A stretch of 64,000 nucleotides of DNA from Tabrizicola thermarum (GCF_003574395.1 NZ_QMJY01000013.1:372001-436000); one strand, 5' to 3'. Positions 25,909 to 36,832 are shown, numbered from the stretch's first letter. Notes: generated from the letters alone by a model not told the origin. Program-made: numbers and translations.

Positions 25909-26231
25909 TGGCGAAAGAGCTGACCCCGGTCGAGGCCTTCCTCGCCCCACTGGCGAAGATCACGCGCAAGCACCGCGACATCGAGGGCCTTGTCTTCTGG
26001 GGCGGTGCCGAGGGCTGGGACCCCTCGCCCTCCGAAGCCTTGGAAGCCGAAGAGATCGTGTTCTACGCCGAGGGCCTCTTGATCGACGGCTTCCACATGG
26101 ATTGGGCGCTGGTTCTGGAGGGCGCGGCGGTGGATCACCTTCGGCTCTGCTTCTGGCAGGACGGCGAACCGCCACCCCCCGTCGCCGTGCCCTGGACAGT
26201 CGGGGACGCGGGGCGCTGGCAGGCCCCCTAG
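25908..26231 (+). CDS. Hypothetical protein coupled to the GAF gene
   Basis: A 107-residue acidic protein rich in Trp and aromatic residues (GLVFWGGAEGWDPSPSEALEAEEIVFYAEG). No signal peptide, membrane segment or known motif was recognised. The TGATG junction with the GAF gene argues that it is real and works with it. It overlaps the end of the convergent DMT-family gene by four bases. Function unknown. Confidence 0.6.
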   Translation: MAKELTPVEAFLAPLAKITRKHRDIEGLVFWGGAEGWDPSPSEALEAEEIVFYAEGLLIDGFHMDWALVLEGAAVDHLRLCFWQDGEPPPPVAVPWTVGDAGRWQAP

Positions 26232-26662
26232 GCCCGCGACAGGATCAGCCCGGCCATCACCAGGCCGGCAGCGGCGATCCGGGTCGGCGTGATCTCGCGC
26301 GCGGTCACGCCCAGCGCGCCGGTCGCGTCGATCACCATCGCCGCCGTCATCTGCCCCAGGATCAGGGCGGCGACCATGGTCAGCACGCCCAGATGCGACA
26401 CGCCCCAGACGGCGCTCAGGACATACCAGGCGCCGAAACAGCCGCCGATCAGCGTCCAGGCCGGAACCTGCGGCAGTTTCAGGAAGGTTGCACCCTGCCC
26501 CTGTGCCATCGCGATCACGAACAGGACAACGAAGCCCACACCGAAAGATACCGCCGCCGCCGGGACCGGACCGCCGAGTTCACGCGCCAGGGCGGCATTG
26601 ACCGGAGCCTGCAAGGCAATGGCCACGCCACCCAGCACAACGGCCAACAATACCCAGACCAT
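26228..26662 (-). CDS. DMT-family transporter (DUF606/YdcZ type)
   Basis: A 144-residue membrane protein with about five hydrophobic segments, of the half-size drug/metabolite transporter family. Typical phrases are the N-terminal GGVAIALQAPVNAALARELG and WYVLSAVWGVSHLGVLTMVAALILGQM. Such small units usually work as dimers. The start at 26662 is supported by GGAGG upstream. Substrate unknown. It is divergent from the LysR regulator at 26746. Confidence 0.85.
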   Translation of the reverse strand: MVWVLLAVVLGGVAIALQAPVNAALARELGGPVPAAAVSFGVGFVVLFVIAMAQGQGATFLKLPQVPAWTLIGGCFGAWYVLSAVWGVSHLGVLTMVAALILGQMTAAMVIDATGALGVTAREITPTRIAAAGLVMAGLILSRA

Positions 26663-26745
26663 CCCTGCCTCCGTTTCCTTTTTCACCACAAAGCCACAGC
26701 GGCGGGGGTGCTGCAACCCTTGCCACAGGGCCATCTATCGGGCAG

Positions 26746-27684
26746 ATGTCATCCAAGGACCTATCGCGGTTTCCGATGGCATTCACTCTGCGCCAGCTTC
26801 AGTTCTTCGTCGGCGCCGCCGAGGCGGGCTCGGTCTCGGGCGCGGCGCGGGCGCTGTCGATCAGCCAGTCCTCGGTCACCGAGGCGATTCGCGGGCTGGA
26901 GGATGACCTGGGCGTGGTTCTGTTCGACCGGCAGGCGCGTGGCATCGTCCTGACCCACAAGGGCTCGGCCTTCCTGCGCCATGCCCGGCAGATCCTGGCC
27001 GATGTCGCCACCGCCCGCACCACCTTCCAGACCGAGGCCGAGACCGCCAAGGGCCGCCTGTCGCTGGGTGTCACCAGCCTTGTCGCGGGCTATGTCCTGT
27101 CCGACATCCTGCAACGCTATCGACGGGCCCATCCGCAGGTCGATCTGAACGTGATCGAAGACAGCGGCGAATACCTGCAACACCTGTTGATCGGCGGCGA
27201 GCTGGACGTGGCGGTCCTTCTGACCTCATCCGTCCATGACCGGATGGCGCTGAATGTCGAGACGCTGCTCGTGTCGCCCTACCGGCTCTGGCTGCCGCTG
27301 GGCCATCCGCTGGCGCAGCAGGAAAGCATCGCGCTGGAAGAACTTGGCGGATCGCCGATGATCCAGCTGATGGTCGACGAGATCGAGGAATCGACCCGCC
27401 GCCTCACCGCCGCCCTGCCGGTCAAGCCGCAGATCGCCTTCCGGACCCGCAGCGTCGAGGCCGTGCGGTCGCTGGTCGCCACCGGCGCGGGGCTCGCGAT
27501 CCTGCCCAGCCTTGTCTACCGGCCCTGGAGCCTGGAAGGCGACCGGATCGAGATCCGCGATGTCTCGGGTGATCTGCCCTCGGTGCAGGTGGGCCTTGCC
27601 TGGCGCAAGGGGGCGCCGCTGACGGGACCGGCGTCGAACTTCATCCGTTCGGCACAAAGCACGGCTGTCGTGCGGCCGGGGTGA
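26746..27684 (+). CDS. LysR-family transcriptional regulator
   Basis: A 312-residue LysR regulator: winged HTH at about residues 12-70 (LRQLQFFVGAAEAGSVSGAARALSISQ is the start), then an effector domain with GELDVAVLL near 155 and GAGLAILPS near 250. An alternative ATG at 26776 would start directly at the HTH, as many LysR proteins do. It lies divergent to the DMT transporter gene, which is the classical arrangement for its target. Confidence 0.9.
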   Translation: MSSKDLSRFPMAFTLRQLQFFVGAAEAGSVSGAARALSISQSSVTEAIRGLEDDLGVVLFDRQARGIVLTHKGSAFLRHARQILADVATARTTFQTEAETAKGRLSLGVTSLVAGYVLSDILQRYRRAHPQVDLNVIEDSGEYLQHLLIGGELDVAVLLTSSVHDRMALNVETLLVSPYRLWLPLGHPLAQQESIALEELGGSPMIQLMVDEIEESTRRLTAALPVKPQIAFRTRSVEAVRSLVATGAGLAILPSLVYRPWSLEGDRIEIRDVSGDLPSVQVGLAWRKGAPLTGPASNFIRSAQSTAVVRPG

Positions 27685-27699
27685 GCAGCCTTGTCCCGA

Positions 27700-28893
27700 T
27701 CAGGCCGCGACGGGCAGAAGCTCGACTCCGGCGATGCGGGCCAGATGCTCCATGCGGCGCCGGAACTCGGGCAGGAAGCCATGGGCGCGGGAAAACGCCC
27801 AGGCATTGCGGCTTGCGGCATTGATCGCCGCCGGGTCGCGCGCCAGATCGGCGATGCGGTCGGCCAGGGCCCGGGCCTCGCCGAGGGGCACACCCCAGCC
27901 CGCCTTCGCCTCGGCGTTCAGCCGTTCCCACATCCGGTTGTCGTAGCTTGCGACGGCAACCCCGCAGCCCATCGCCTCGATGTAGGTGCAGGACGGATCG
28001 GACTGGCGATGGCAGCCGACAAAGATGTCGGCCTGGGTGCGGGTAAAGGGAACAAGCTCGGTCTCGAAGTCGACAGCCCCGTGCAACCGGACCCGGGCCG
28101 GTTCCTTCAACCGCTTTATTCCCGCAGCGATCTGGCTGTCCAGCGCGCCGGTCCCGAACACGTCCAGGGTAAAGTCCACGCCCCGCTCGATCAGCCGCTC
28201 GGCCACCGGCAGCAGGTCCTGCGCGCCCTTCATCGGCTCCAGCCGCCCCGAGAAGATCAGCCGCAGCGGCCCCTCTGCCGCGCGCCAGGCCTCGCGCGCT
28301 GTCATCTCGGCCTCGGTCGCAAAGAGGTCGGTCGTCATTCTGCCGTCCAGATACAGCAGCGTGTTCCGACACATCGGCGCATAGGCGTCATAGGCCGGAT
28401 AACCGTTGGCCTGCAGCGCATCCGCGGCCCGGAACGCCCGCTCGCGCCGCGCCTCCTGCTGGCGCAGCCAGAGCCGCCCCTTCAACCGCCCCAGAAGGCT
28501 GCGGCTGCCGTCCAGACCCAGGATCTGCATCCGGGTTTCCGGGGTGTATTCGATGGCATAGACGATCTTCTGTCCCGGCTTCAGATGGTCGGTCAGGCCC
28601 AGACAGTGAAAGTCGTCGCCCCCCGCATAGATCAGGTCAAAGCCGTCCAGGTGCCGGGCGCACAGCTCTTCGTCGGGGTCCAGCAGCCGAAGGTCGAACG
28701 GCAGTTCGCTGCGCTCGTAGTCGCGGCCGAAGGGAATCGACGGCGCCCCCCGACGCAGGGCCACGGTGATCCGGTGCGGCCACAAGGCCTGCTGAATGCG
28801 CATGCCTTCGACGAACTTCACATCCAGACGCACCCTGTCGTCGGTCTCGATCACCGGCGCCGGTGCGATCATCAGCATACTGGCCATCCACAT
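27700..28893 (-). CDS. Glycosyltransferase family 4-like protein
   Basis: A 397-residue GT-B-fold glycosyltransferase. The C-terminal nucleotide-sugar domain shows LRLIFSGRLEPMKGAQDLL near 215 and DPSCTYIEAMGCGVAVASYD near 325, the EX7E-type region of GT4. The N-terminal half is less typical (GGDDFHCLGLTDHL). The start at 28893 has AGGAGA nine bases upstream. No polysaccharide cluster is nearby, so the acceptor is unknown. Possibly a cell-surface or glycolipid sugar transferase. Confidence 0.8.
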   Translation of the reverse strand: MWMASMLMIAPAPVIETDDRVRLDVKFVEGMRIQQALWPHRITVALRRGAPSIPFGRDYERSELPFDLRLLDPDEELCARHLDGFDLIYAGGDDFHCLGLTDHLKPGQKIVYAIEYTPETRMQILGLDGSRSLLGRLKGRLWLRQQEARRERAFRAADALQANGYPAYDAYAPMCRNTLLYLDGRMTTDLFATEAEMTAREAWRAAEGPLRLIFSGRLEPMKGAQDLLPVAERLIERGVDFTLDVFGTGALDSQIAAGIKRLKEPARVRLHGAVDFETELVPFTRTQADIFVGCHRQSDPSCTYIEAMGCGVAVASYDNRMWERLNAEAKAGWGVPLGEARALADRIADLARDPAAINAASRNAWAFSRAHGFLPEFRRRMEHLARIAGVELLPVAA

Positions 28894-28977
28894 GCCCACC
28901 AATCTCCTGGATAGCTAAGCAAAGATGCACTCCACACAAGCTGGAAAAGCCGAAACAATGCGACAACGGGGCCGGGC

Positions 28978-28992
28978 ATCGGTAAAACCGAT
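28978..28992. promoter_or_regulatory. Palindrome in the divergent glycosyltransferase/ydcS region
   Basis: ATCGGTAAAACCGAT is a 15-base palindrome with 6-bp arms and an AAA centre. It lies between the divergent glycosyltransferase and polyamine transporter genes and could be an operator. No regulator can be assigned. Confidence 0.35.
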
Positions 28993-29105
28993 ATCTGGCT
29001 TCAGTTTTTTGTTATTGTGAAAGTTTCGTGGCGAATTACGGTTTTTCCAAGTCCGCAAGAACGGACTCTCTGCGCATGCAAGAGACACACCAACGGGAGC
29101 CTGAC

Positions 29106-30263
29106 ATGAACCACCTCAGACTGATGGGAACGACGACCCTTGCGCTTCTGACCGGTCTTTCGCCGGTAATGGCCCAGGTCACCGAGATCGGTGCCCCCGA
29201 GGGCCAGGTGAACATCGTCGCCTGGCCGGGCTATATCGAGCGCGGCGAGACCGACAAGGCCTTCGACTGGGTGACCAAGTTCGAAGAGACCTCGGGCTGC
29301 AAGGTGAACGTCAAGACCGCCAACACCTCGGACGAGATGGTCGCCCTGATGAACGAGGGCGGCTTCGACCTTGTCACCGCCTCGGGCGACGCCTCCCTGC
29401 GGCTTGTCGCCGGCGACCGGGTGCAGCCGATCAACATCGACCTGATCCCGTCGTGGAAGACCGTGGACGAGCGTTTGCAGAACGCGCCCTGGCACACCGT
29501 GAACGGCGTGCACTATGGCGTGCCCTACATGTGGGGGCCGAACGTGCTGATGTACAACACCGAGGTCTTCAAGGAACCGCCGACCTCCTGGAACGTGGTG
29601 TTCAAGGAAATGACGCTCCCCGATGGCAAATCGAACAAGGGCCGCGTTCAGGCCTATGACGGCCCGATCCACATCGCCGATGCCGCGCAGTACCTCATGT
29701 TCCACAAGCCCGAGCTTGGCATCACCTCGCCCTACGAGTTGAACGAAGACCAGTACAAGGCCGCGCTCGACCTCTTGCGCCAGCAGCGCAGCCTCGTCAG
29801 CCGCTACTGGCACGACGCCTTCATCCAGATGGACGATTTCAAGAACGAAGGCGTCGTCGCTTCGGGCTCCTGGCCGTTCCAGGTCAACCTGCTGAAGTCC
29901 GAGGGCATGCCGATCGCCTCGACCATTCCGCAAGAGGGTGCCACGGGCTGGGCCGACACGACGATGATGCATGTGAATGCCGCCAACCCGAACTGCGCCT
30001 ACCTGTGGATGGAGCATACGCTGTCGTCGAACCTCCAGTCCGACCTTGCCGTCTGGTTCGGGGCCAACCCGTCGGTTCCGGCGGCCTGCACCAACGGCTC
30101 GGGCATGTCCACGGCGGAAAGCTGCGCCGCGAACGGCGCGAACGACTTCGACAAGATCCGGTTCTGGACAACTCCGGTGTCGAACTGCTCTCAGGGCGAA
30201 GGGGCCTGCGTGCCCTACTATCGCTGGGTCTCCGACTACATCGGCGTGATCGGCGGCCGCTGA
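29106..30263 (+). CDS. ydcS: Putrescine/spermidine-type ABC substrate-binding protein
   Basis: A 385-residue periplasmic binding protein with signal peptide (cleavage after VMA, about residue 23). The mature part begins with [14 protein letters not shown] and shows [14 protein letters not shown] and [15 protein letters not shown], hallmarks of the PotD/PotF/YdcS family. Four late Cys residues may form disulfides. GGGAG precedes the ATG. First gene of an operon with the order of E. coli ydcSTUVW, so putrescine is the most likely ligand. Confidence 0.87.
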   Translation: MNHLRLMGTTTLALLTGLSPVMAQVTEIGAPEGQVNIVAWPGYIERGETDKAFDWVTKFEETSGCKVNVKTANTSDEMVALMNEGGFDLVTASGDASLRLVAGDRVQPINIDLIPSWKTVDERLQNAPWHTVNGVHYGVPYMWGPNVLMYNTEVFKEPPTSWNVVFKEMTLPDGKSNKGRVQAYDGPIHIADAAQYLMFHKPELGITSPYELNEDQYKAALDLLRQQRSLVSRYWHDAFIQMDDFKNEGVVASGSWPFQVNLLKSEGMPIASTIPQEGATGWADTTMMHVNAANPNCAYLWMEHTLSSNLQSDLAVWFGANPSVPAACTNGSGMSTAESCAANGANDFDKIRFWTTPVSNCSQGEGACVPYYRWVSDYIGVIGGR

Positions 30264-30276
30264 TACCACAATCCCC

Positions 30277-30298
30277 AGGTGCGCCCCCCGGCGCACCT
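30277..30298 (+). terminator. Intercistronic hairpin after ydcS
   Basis: A 9-bp stem AGGTGCGCC with CCCC loop and GGCGCACCT complement, starting 14 bases after the ydcS stop. There is no T-run. Such a structure commonly protects the mRNA of the abundant binding protein or causes partial termination before the ATPase gene. Direct repeats of GGTGCGCC follow it up to 30333. Confidence 0.6.
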
Positions 30299-30346
30299 TC
30301 CCCCAAACCAGCGGTGCGCCCCGGGGGTGCGCCCTTTGGATTGCCC

Positions 30347-31345
30347 ATGTCTGCTGCCGTAGAATTCCTGAACGTTTCGCGCCATTTCGGCCCCGCCTCT
30401 GCACCGGTAAAGGCCGTAGACGGCGTGGACCTGACCATTTCGGAGGGCTCGTTCTTCGCCATGCTCGGCCCCTCCGGCTCGGGCAAGACCACCTGCCTGC
30501 GACTGATCTCGGGGTTTGAAAAACCCACCGGCGGGGCGATCCGCATCTTTGGCGAAGATGTGTCGAACACGCCCCCGCACCTGCGCAACGTGAACACCGT
30601 CTTCCAGGACTATGCGCTTTTCCCGCACATGAATGTGCGCGACAACGTGGCCTACGGGCTGATGGTCAAGGGGATGGGCCGCGCCCGGCGCCATGCCAGG
30701 GCCGACGAGATGCTGGCGCTGGTCAAGCTGGACGGATACGGCGACCGCAGGCCCGCGCAGTTGTCCGGCGGCCAGCGGCAGCGCGTCGCCCTGGCCCGCG
30801 CCCTGGTCAACGAACCCCGCGTGCTTCTTCTGGACGAACCCCTGGGCGCGCTGGACCTGAAGCTGCGCGAGGCGATGCAGGATGAACTCAAGGCCCTGCA
30901 GAAACGCCTTGGCCTGACTTTCGTCTTCGTGACCCACGACCAGCACGAAGCCCTGTCGATGGCCGATAGCCTCGCCGTCTTCAACGAAGGCCGTATCGCC
31001 CAGATCGGAACCCCGCAGGACATCTACGACCGCCCCGCCACGCGCTTTGTCGCCGATTTCGTCGGCTCTTCGAATGTCCTGCCCCCCGACCTCACCCGCG
31101 CCCTGGGCGGCCCCGCCGAATGGGCCAGCCTCCGACCCGAGGCGACGCGCCTTGCCGCCACCGGTCCGCTGACCGGCACCGTCAAGGCGCTGCGCTACCT
31201 TGGTTCCGGCACCCGGGTCGTCCTTGACGCAAATGGCACGGAGATTGCCGCCATGGTCCCCGCCGGCCAGCCCGTGCCCGCCGAAGGCACCCGCGCCGCC
31301 ATCGCCTTCGATCCGCAGGCCCTGCACCTGATGGGGGACAGATGA
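30347..31345 (+). CDS. ydcT: Polyamine ABC transporter ATP-binding protein
   Basis: A 332-residue PotA-type ATPase. Walker [10 protein letters not shown] near 45, Q-loop [12 protein letters not shown] near 88, signature [15 protein letters not shown] near 140, Walker [13 protein letters not shown] near 165, and a C-terminal TOBE domain after residue 240. Couples ATP hydrolysis to putrescine import with the two following permeases. Confidence 0.93.
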   Translation: MSAAVEFLNVSRHFGPASAPVKAVDGVDLTISEGSFFAMLGPSGSGKTTCLRLISGFEKPTGGAIRIFGEDVSNTPPHLRNVNTVFQDYALFPHMNVRDNVAYGLMVKGMGRARRHARADEMLALVKLDGYGDRRPAQLSGGQRQRVALARALVNEPRVLLLDEPLGALDLKLREAMQDELKALQKRLGLTFVFVTHDQHEALSMADSLAVFNEGRIAQIGTPQDIYDRPATRFVADFVGSSNVLPPDLTRALGGPAEWASLRPEATRLAATGPLTGTVKALRYLGSGTRVVLDANGTEIAAMVPAGQPVPAEGTRAAIAFDPQALHLMGDR

Positions 31346-31358
31346 AATCGAGCAAGCC

Positions 31359-31392
31359 TTTCATCTGTCCTGCAAATATCCCCGCCGGAGGC
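31359..31392 (+). repeat. Intercistronic repeat, copy 1
   Basis: A 34-base element beginning TTTCATCTGTC and ending AAATATCCCCGCCGGAGGC starts 13 bases after the ydcT stop. A 33-base near-identical copy is at 42261-42293 and a diverged one at 53687. The element is followed by a hairpin with a CCTTC loop in copies 1 and 2. Confidence 0.75.
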
Positions 31393-31433
31393 TCCGATCT
31401 CGGCCCCAGGCGCAACGCCGCAAGTAAAGGCGC

Positions 31434-31460
31434 GCAAAATTCTTCCTTCAAGAATTTTGC
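31434..31460 (+). terminator. Hairpin between ydcT and ydcU
   Basis: A perfect 11-bp stem GCAAAATTCTT-CCTTC-AAGAATTTTGC lies 18 bases before the ydcU start. It lacks a T-run, so RNA processing or attenuation is as likely as termination. Confidence 0.55.
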
Positions 31461-31478
31461 CGGTCATAGGGCGCGCGC

Positions 31479-32417
31479 ATGACCCAGTCAGCCATCCTCC
31501 CCGCGAAAGGCCCCGCCGACCGCCTCACCGCCCTGTTCTGGCGCCATCCCCGCGTGCTGCTGGCCCTTCTCCTCACCCCGCCGCTCCTCTGGCTGGGCGT
31601 GGTCTATCTCGGCTCGCTCGCTGCCCTTCTCCTCCAGTCCTTCTACTCGATCGACGAGTTTTCCGGCGTCGTGAGGCAGGAGTTCACGCTCAAGACCTAC
31701 GGCGAGCTTCTGCGCCCGTCGAATTTCGACATCCTGGTGCGCACCGTCAGCATGGCCGCCGCCGTGACGCTCGCCTGCGCGGTACTGGCCTTCCCCATCG
31801 CCTATTACGCCGCCCGATATGCCCGCGGGCACTGGAAGGCCGCCTTCTACCTTGGCGTGATGCTGCCCCTGTGGTCCAGCTACCTGGTCAAGGTCTATGC
31901 CTGGAAGCTGATCCTGGCCAAGGAAGGCATCCTCGGCTGGGCCGCCGCGCAGACGCATACCTCGTGGATCATCGACGGCCTCCTGTCGATCCCCGGTCTC
32001 GAAGGCTCATCGCTGTCGACCTCGCCCCTCGGCACCTTCATGGTCTTCGTCTACATCTGGCTGCCCTACATGATCCTGCCGATGCAGGCCGCGCTGGAGC
32101 GGGTGCCGAATTCGATGCTGGAAGCCTCGGCCGACCTTGGCGCCACCCGCGCGCAGACCTTCCGCACCGTGATCCTGCCGCTGGCCCTGCCCGGGGTCAT
32201 CGCCGGGTCGATCTTCACCTTCTCGCTGACGCTGGGCGACTACATCATTCCCCAGATCATCGGCAATTCCGCGAATTTCATCGGCATGGCCGTCTACCAG
32301 CTGCAAGGGACGGCGGGGAACATCCCGCTGGCCGCCGCCTTCGCCGTGGTGCCGATCCTCATCATGCTGGTCTACCTCGGCCTTGCGCGCCGGATGGGGG
32401 CGTTCGATGCGCTCTGA
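31479..32417 (+). CDS. ydcU: Polyamine ABC transporter permease (PotB/YdcU type)
   Basis: A 312-residue inner-membrane permease with six to seven hydrophobic segments. The EAA loop appears as [33 protein letters not shown] near 205-240, in two stretches. The N-terminal 30 residues are cytosolic. It overlaps the next permease gene by 11 bases. The 133-base gap before it contains the repeat and hairpin described separately. Confidence 0.9.
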   Translation: MTQSAILPAKGPADRLTALFWRHPRVLLALLLTPPLLWLGVVYLGSLAALLLQSFYSIDEFSGVVRQEFTLKTYGELLRPSNFDILVRTVSMAAAVTLACAVLAFPIAYYAARYARGHWKAAFYLGVMLPLWSSYLVKVYAWKLILAKEGILGWAAAQTHTSWIIDGLLSIPGLEGSSLSTSPLGTFMVFVYIWLPYMILPMQAALERVPNSMLEASADLGATRAQTFRTVILPLALPGVIAGSIFTFSLTLGDYIIPQIIGNSANFIGMAVYQLQGTAGNIPLAAAFAVVPILIMLVYLGLARRMGAFDAL

Positions 32418-33216
32418 CCGCTCGCCCCTCTCGCTGCGTGCCGCGGCTATCGGAGGCCTACTCTTCCTCCACCTGCCGATCCTCCTGATCTTCCTCTACG
32501 CCTTCACCACGGAAGAGCGGTCGTTCCAGTTCCCGCCTCCCGGCCTGACCACGCGGTGGTTCGCCACCGCCTGGTTCGACCGCCCGGACATCTGGCCGCC
32601 GCTGTATCTGTCGCTCAAGGTCGCGGCGATTTCGACATCCATCGCCCTTGTGCTTGGCACGCTGGTCGCCGCCGCGATGACGCGGACAGCCTTCTTCGGC
32701 CGCGACCAGATCAGCCTGCTGATCCTTCTGCCCATCGCGCTGCCCGGCGTCATCACCGGCATGGCCCTGCGCTCGGCCTTCGGGATCATGGACATCCCCT
32801 TCTCCACCTGGACCATCGTCCTGGGCCACGCGACCTTCTGCATCGTCATCGTCTTCAACAACGCCGTCGCCCGGATGCGCCGTCTGTCCGGCGGGATCAT
32901 GGAGGCCAGCGCGGACCTTGGCGCCAACGGGTTCCAGACCCTCCGCTACATCCTGCTGCCGAACCTCGGCTCGGCGCTGCTGGCGGGCGGGATGCTGGCC
33001 TTTGCCCTGTCGTTCGACGAGGTCATCGTCACCACCTTCACCGCCGGCCAGCAATCCACGCTGCCGATCTGGATGCTGAACGAGCTTGTCCGCCCGCGTC
33101 AGCGCCCCGTCACCAACGTCGTCGCCATCGTGGTCTTCGCGGCCACCTTCTTCCCCATCCTCGCAGCCTACTACCTCACCCGCGGCGGGTCCGAGACCGC
33201 CGGCATGGGCAAATAG
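32407..33216 (+). CDS. ydcV: Polyamine ABC transporter permease (PotC/YdcV type)
   Basis: A 269-residue permease, second membrane subunit of the importer. Six hydrophobic segments, and an EAA loop in [24 protein letters not shown] near 165. [12 protein letters not shown] near 205 is typical of PotC proteins. The start overlaps the end of the partner permease, which indicates coupled synthesis. Confidence 0.92.
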   Translation: MRSDRSPLSLRAAAIGGLLFLHLPILLIFLYAFTTEERSFQFPPPGLTTRWFATAWFDRPDIWPPLYLSLKVAAISTSIALVLGTLVAAAMTRTAFFGRDQISLLILLPIALPGVITGMALRSAFGIMDIPFSTWTIVLGHATFCIVIVFNNAVARMRRLSGGIMEASADLGANGFQTLRYILLPNLGSALLAGGMLAFALSFDEVIVTTFTAGQQSTLPIWMLNELVRPRQRPVTNVVAIVVFAATFFPILAAYYLTRGGSETAGMGK

Positions 33217-33229
33217 GGAGATCAACCCA

Positions 33230-34660
33230 ATGAACATCCAGACGAAATTCCTCATCGGATCGGCCTTTGAGGCCGGGCAGGAGACGCCCGAACCGATCCT
33301 GAACCCCCGCACCGGCGGGCTGATCCTCGAGGTGCCCGAAGCCTCGACCGCGCAGGTCGACCGTGCCGTCGCCGCCGCGCGCGCCGCCTTCGAGGGTTGG
33401 TCCCGCACCACGCCCGCCGAACGCTCTGCCGCGCTTCTGACCATCGCCGACCGGATCGAGGCCGAGGCCGATGCCTTCGCGCAGCTCGAGGCGCTGAACT
33501 GCGGCAAGCCGATCAACGCCGCGCGGAATGACGAGATGCCGGCGATTGTCGACTGCTTCCGCTATTTCGCGGGTGCCGTGCGCTGCATGACGGGCACCGT
33601 GGCGGGGGAATACCTTTCGGGCCATACCAGCATGATCCGCCGCGACCCCGTGGGCGTGGTGGCCAGTATCGCGCCCTGGAACTATCCCTTGATGATGATG
33701 GCCTGGAAGCTTGGCCCTGCCATCGGGGGTGGCAACACCGTGGTCTTCAAGCCCAGCGAGCAGACGCCGCTGACCGCGCTGAAGCTGGCGCAGATCCTGG
33801 CCGATGTCCTGCCCGCAGGTGTGGTCAACGTCATCGCCGGGCGTGGGCAGACCGTCGGCAGCTACCTCATCACCCATCCCCAGGTGGACATGATTTCCCT
33901 GACCGGAGACGTGGCGACCGGCAAGAAGATGCTGGACGCGGCCGCCAAGACGGTCAAGCGCACCCATCTGGAACTGGGCGGCAAGGCTCCGGTGATCGTG
34001 TTCGACGATGCCGACATTTCCGAGGTCGTCGAGGGTCTGCGCGCCTTTTCCTTCTACAACGCCGGACAGGACTGCACCGCCGCCTGCCGCGTCTATGCCG
34101 GGAAGAAGGTCTACGACAATCTTGTCGCGGATCTCACCTCGGCTGCGTCGTCCATCGTTCTGGGGGCGGAGGACGACGCCACCAACGAAATCGGCCCGCT
34201 GATCAGCCAGCGCCAGCGCGACCGGGTGGCCAGCTTCGTCAACCGCGCGCGCGAGCTGAACCACGTCCAGATCACCACGGGCGGCGAGGCGATGGAGCCG
34301 GGCTTCTACTACAAGCCCACGGTGGTCGCCGGGGCCAAGCAGGATGATGAGATCGTGCGGCGCGAGGTCTTCGGGCCGGTGGTCTCGGTCACGCCGTTCA
34401 GCGAGGTGGACGAGGCGGTCACCTGGGCCAACGACAGCGACTATGGGCTGGCGTCATCCGTCTGGACCCGCGACGTGGGCCGCGCCATGGCGACGGCGGC
34501 GCGGTTGCGCTACGGCTGCACCTGGATCAACACCCATTTCATGCTGACCAACGAAATGCCGCATGGGGGGTTGAAGCAGTCGGGCTACGGCAAGGACATG
34601 TCGGTCTATGCGCTGGAGGACTATACGGTGGTCCGGCATGTGATGGTAAAGCACGGCTGA
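33230..34660 (+). CDS. patD: Gamma-aminobutyraldehyde dehydrogenase
   Basis: A 476-residue NAD-dependent aldehyde dehydrogenase. It has APWNYPLMM near 150, catalytic Glu in HLELGGKAP near 250 and catalytic Cys in [11 protein letters not shown] near 285. PatD (YdcW) oxidises 4-aminobutyraldehyde, made from putrescine, to GABA. The location directly after a ydcSTUV-like transporter reproduces the E. coli operon, which supports the substrate. No putrescine aminotransferase is adjacent; the aminotransferase at 56395 is a distant candidate. Confidence 0.87.
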   Translation: MNIQTKFLIGSAFEAGQETPEPILNPRTGGLILEVPEASTAQVDRAVAAARAAFEGWSRTTPAERSAALLTIADRIEAEADAFAQLEALNCGKPINAARNDEMPAIVDCFRYFAGAVRCMTGTVAGEYLSGHTSMIRRDPVGVVASIAPWNYPLMMMAWKLGPAIGGGNTVVFKPSEQTPLTALKLAQILADVLPAGVVNVIAGRGQTVGSYLITHPQVDMISLTGDVATGKKMLDAAAKTVKRTHLELGGKAPVIVFDDADISEVVEGLRAFSFYNAGQDCTAACRVYAGKKVYDNLVADLTSAASSIVLGAEDDATNEIGPLISQRQRDRVASFVNRARELNHVQITTGGEAMEPGFYYKPTVVAGAKQDDEIVRREVFGPVVSVTPFSEVDEAVTWANDSDYGLASSVWTRDVGRAMATAARLRYGCTWINTHFMLTNEMPHGGLKQSGYGKDMSVYALEDYTVVRHVMVKHG

Positions 34661-34990
34661 CGCCTCCTCGTTCGACTTCGTCTCCTCGTCGGTTGCGTCC
34701 GGCGAAGAGTGACGAGGTCACCAACAAGCGTCCAGGACAAGCGAGGCGCCTCGCCGAAGCAGGGCCCGTGACCCTTGGCGGGCACCGCAGCGGTCGGTGG
34801 AACGCAGGCTGTCCAGGTTCCTGTCGACAGCCCCGCCACACTCTGCGGATGCTGCGCCGGTCTGCCCGAACCGTGGCCGGAGATCCGGTTTTCCGGTTAG
34901 CGCGCGAAAGGACTTGGGAGTGCGTGCCCCACCAGGGATAATCCGGTTTCGTTCTTCCCCGACTCGTTCCACCCTGCTACAGATGGGGGC
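34661..34990. other. Intergenic region without a recognisable gene
   Basis: About 330 bases between patD and mutL. Short frames exist but none looks like a protein. I saw no tRNA fold, repeat or clear terminator. It presumably contains the mutL promoter, but no convincing -35/-10 pair stands out. Confidence 0.5.
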
Positions 34991-36832
34991 ATGACGGTTC
35001 ACACCCCCAAGATAACGGGTTCCCACGGTCGTCCGGTGATCCGGCAACTGGACGAAGCCGCGATCAACCGCATCGCGGCGGGCGAGGTTGTGGAACGCCC
35101 CGCCTCGGCGGTGAAGGAGCTGGTAGAGAACGCGCTGGACGCCGGCGCGTCGCGTATCCAGGTTGACATCGCCGACGGCGGAAAGACGCTGATCCGGGTC
35201 ACCGACGACGGCTGCGGGATGACAGCGGAAGACCTGCCGCTGGCGCTGTCGCGCCATGCGACCTCGAAGATCGACGGGTCCGACCTTCTGGACATCCGCA
35301 GCTTCGGCTTCCGGGGCGAGGCGCTGCCCTCGCTTGGCGCCGTGGGTCGCCTGACCATCACCTCCCGCGCGGACGGCGAGGCGGCGCAGATCACCTGCGA
35401 GGGCAGCCGGATGTCCCCTGTCCGCCCCGCCGCGCTGACCCGGGGCACGGTCGTCGAACTGCGCGATCTGTTCTTCGCCACCCCGGCGCGTTTGAAATTC
35501 CTCCGCTCCGACCGGGCCGAGACGCAGGCGGTGACCGAGGTCATCCGCCGTCTGGCCATGGCCGAGCCGCTGGTGGGCTTCACGCTCCGCGACGTGAGCG
35601 GGGGTGAGGCGCGCGTGCTGTTCCGCGCCGATCCGGCGAGCGGCGATCTGTTCGACGCGCTGGGCGCGCGGCTGACCTCGATGTTGGGCCGCGATTTCAT
35701 CGACAACGCGCTGCGCATCGACGCCGAGCGCGACGGGCTGCGCCTGCAAGGCTATGCGGCCCTGCCGACCTATTCGCGGGGCTCCTCGGCGCAGCAATAC
35801 CTGTTCGTCAACGGCCGCCCGGTGCTGGACCGGATGCTCTACGGCGCTTTGCGGGCGGCCTATTTCGACGTCCTCTCCCGCGACCGGCACCCGGCGGCGG
35901 TGCTGAACCTGATCGCCGACCCTAGCCGTGTCGATGTGAACGTGCACCCTGCCAAGGCCGAGGTCCGCTTCCGCGAACCCGATGCCGCGCGCAGCCTCAT
36001 CATCACCGCGCTGAAATCGGCGCTGGCGGGCGCTGGCCACCGGGCCTCCTCCACCGTGGGCGCGGCCACGCTGGGCGCCTTCCGCCCGGAACCGCGCGTC
36101 TATCAGATGGACCGGCCCAGCCCGCCCGCCATCACCCGCGCCTTCGCCTTCCAGTCTCCCCCGTCATTTTCGGGTTTCGCCGAAGCCTCCCAGGCCCCGG
36201 CCTTCACCCCCGACAGCGCCCCCAGCGAGGAGGAGCCGCAGGCGAACGACGAGCATCCCCTGGGCGCCGCCCGGGCGCAGCTGCATGAAAACTACATCGT
36301 CGCCCAGACGGCGACCGGCATCGTGATCGTCGATCAGCACGCCGCGCATGAACGCCTCGTCTATGAACGCCTGAAGCGCCAACTGGCCGAGATCGGCATC
36401 CGCAGCCAGCCCCTGCTGATCCCGGAAATCGTGGACCTGTCGCCCACCGAGGCCGCGCGCCTTCTGGACGCCGCGCCCGATCTGGCGCAGGTCGGGCTTG
36501 TGATCGAACCCTTCGGCGGCAGCGCGGTGGCAATCCGCGAGACCCCCGCGATCCTCGGCCCGGTGAACGGCGCGGCGCTGGTCCGCGACATCCTGGACGA
36601 ACTGGCCGATCAGGGCGACAGCACGCTTGTCCGCGCGAAGATCGACGCGATCCTCAGCCGAATGGCCTGCCACGGCTCGGTCCGCTCCGGCCGGCAGATG
36701 CGGGTGGAAGAGATGAACGCCCTGCTGCGCGAGATGGAGGCGACGCCGCTTTCGGGCCAGTGCAACCACGGGCGGCCCACTTATGTGGAACTCAGCCTCC
36801 ACGACATCGAACGCCTGTTCGGCCGCCGATGA
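34991..36832 (+). CDS. mutL: DNA mismatch repair protein MutL
   Basis: A 613-residue MutL. The GHKL ATPase is seen in [29 protein letters not shown] and GFRGEALPS (residues 30-110). The linker lies around 340-420 and is Pro-rich. The C-terminal endonuclease motif [12 protein letters not shown] is present near 440, with ACHGSVRSG and QCNHGRPT further on, so this MutL should nick DNA itself, as expected in a bacterium lacking MutH. Coupled to rmuC by an ATGA overlap. Confidence 0.95.
   Translation: MTVHTPKITGSHGRPVIRQLDEAAINRIAAGEVVERPASAVKELVENALDAGASRIQVDIADGGKTLIRVTDDGCGMTAEDLPLALSRHATSKIDGSDLLDIRSFGFRGEALPSLGAVGRLTITSRADGEAAQITCEGSRMSPVRPAALTRGTVVELRDLFFATPARLKFLRSDRAETQAVTEVIRRLAMAEPLVGFTLRDVSGGEARVLFRADPASGDLFDALGARLTSMLGRDFIDNALRIDAERDGLRLQGYAALPTYSRGSSAQQYLFVNGRPVLDRMLYGALRAAYFDVLSRDRHPAAVLNLIADPSRVDVNVHPAKAEVRFREPDAARSLIITALKSALAGAGHRASSTVGAATLGAFRPEPRVYQMDRPSPPAITRAFAFQSPPSFSGFAEASQAPAFTPDSAPSEEEPQANDEHPLGAARAQLHENYIVAQTATGIVIVDQHAAHERLVYERLKRQLAEIGIRSQPLLIPEIVDLSPTEAARLLDAAPDLAQVGLVIEPFGGSAVAIRETPAILGPVNGAALVRDILDELADQGDSTLVRAKIDAILSRMACHGSVRSGRQMRVEEMNALLREMEATPLSGQCNHGRPTYVELSLHDIERLFGRR

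Noticed and set aside
34539-34941. Short open frames between patD and mutL on both strands
   Set aside because: No start signals, no domains, and composition unlike the neighbouring genes.
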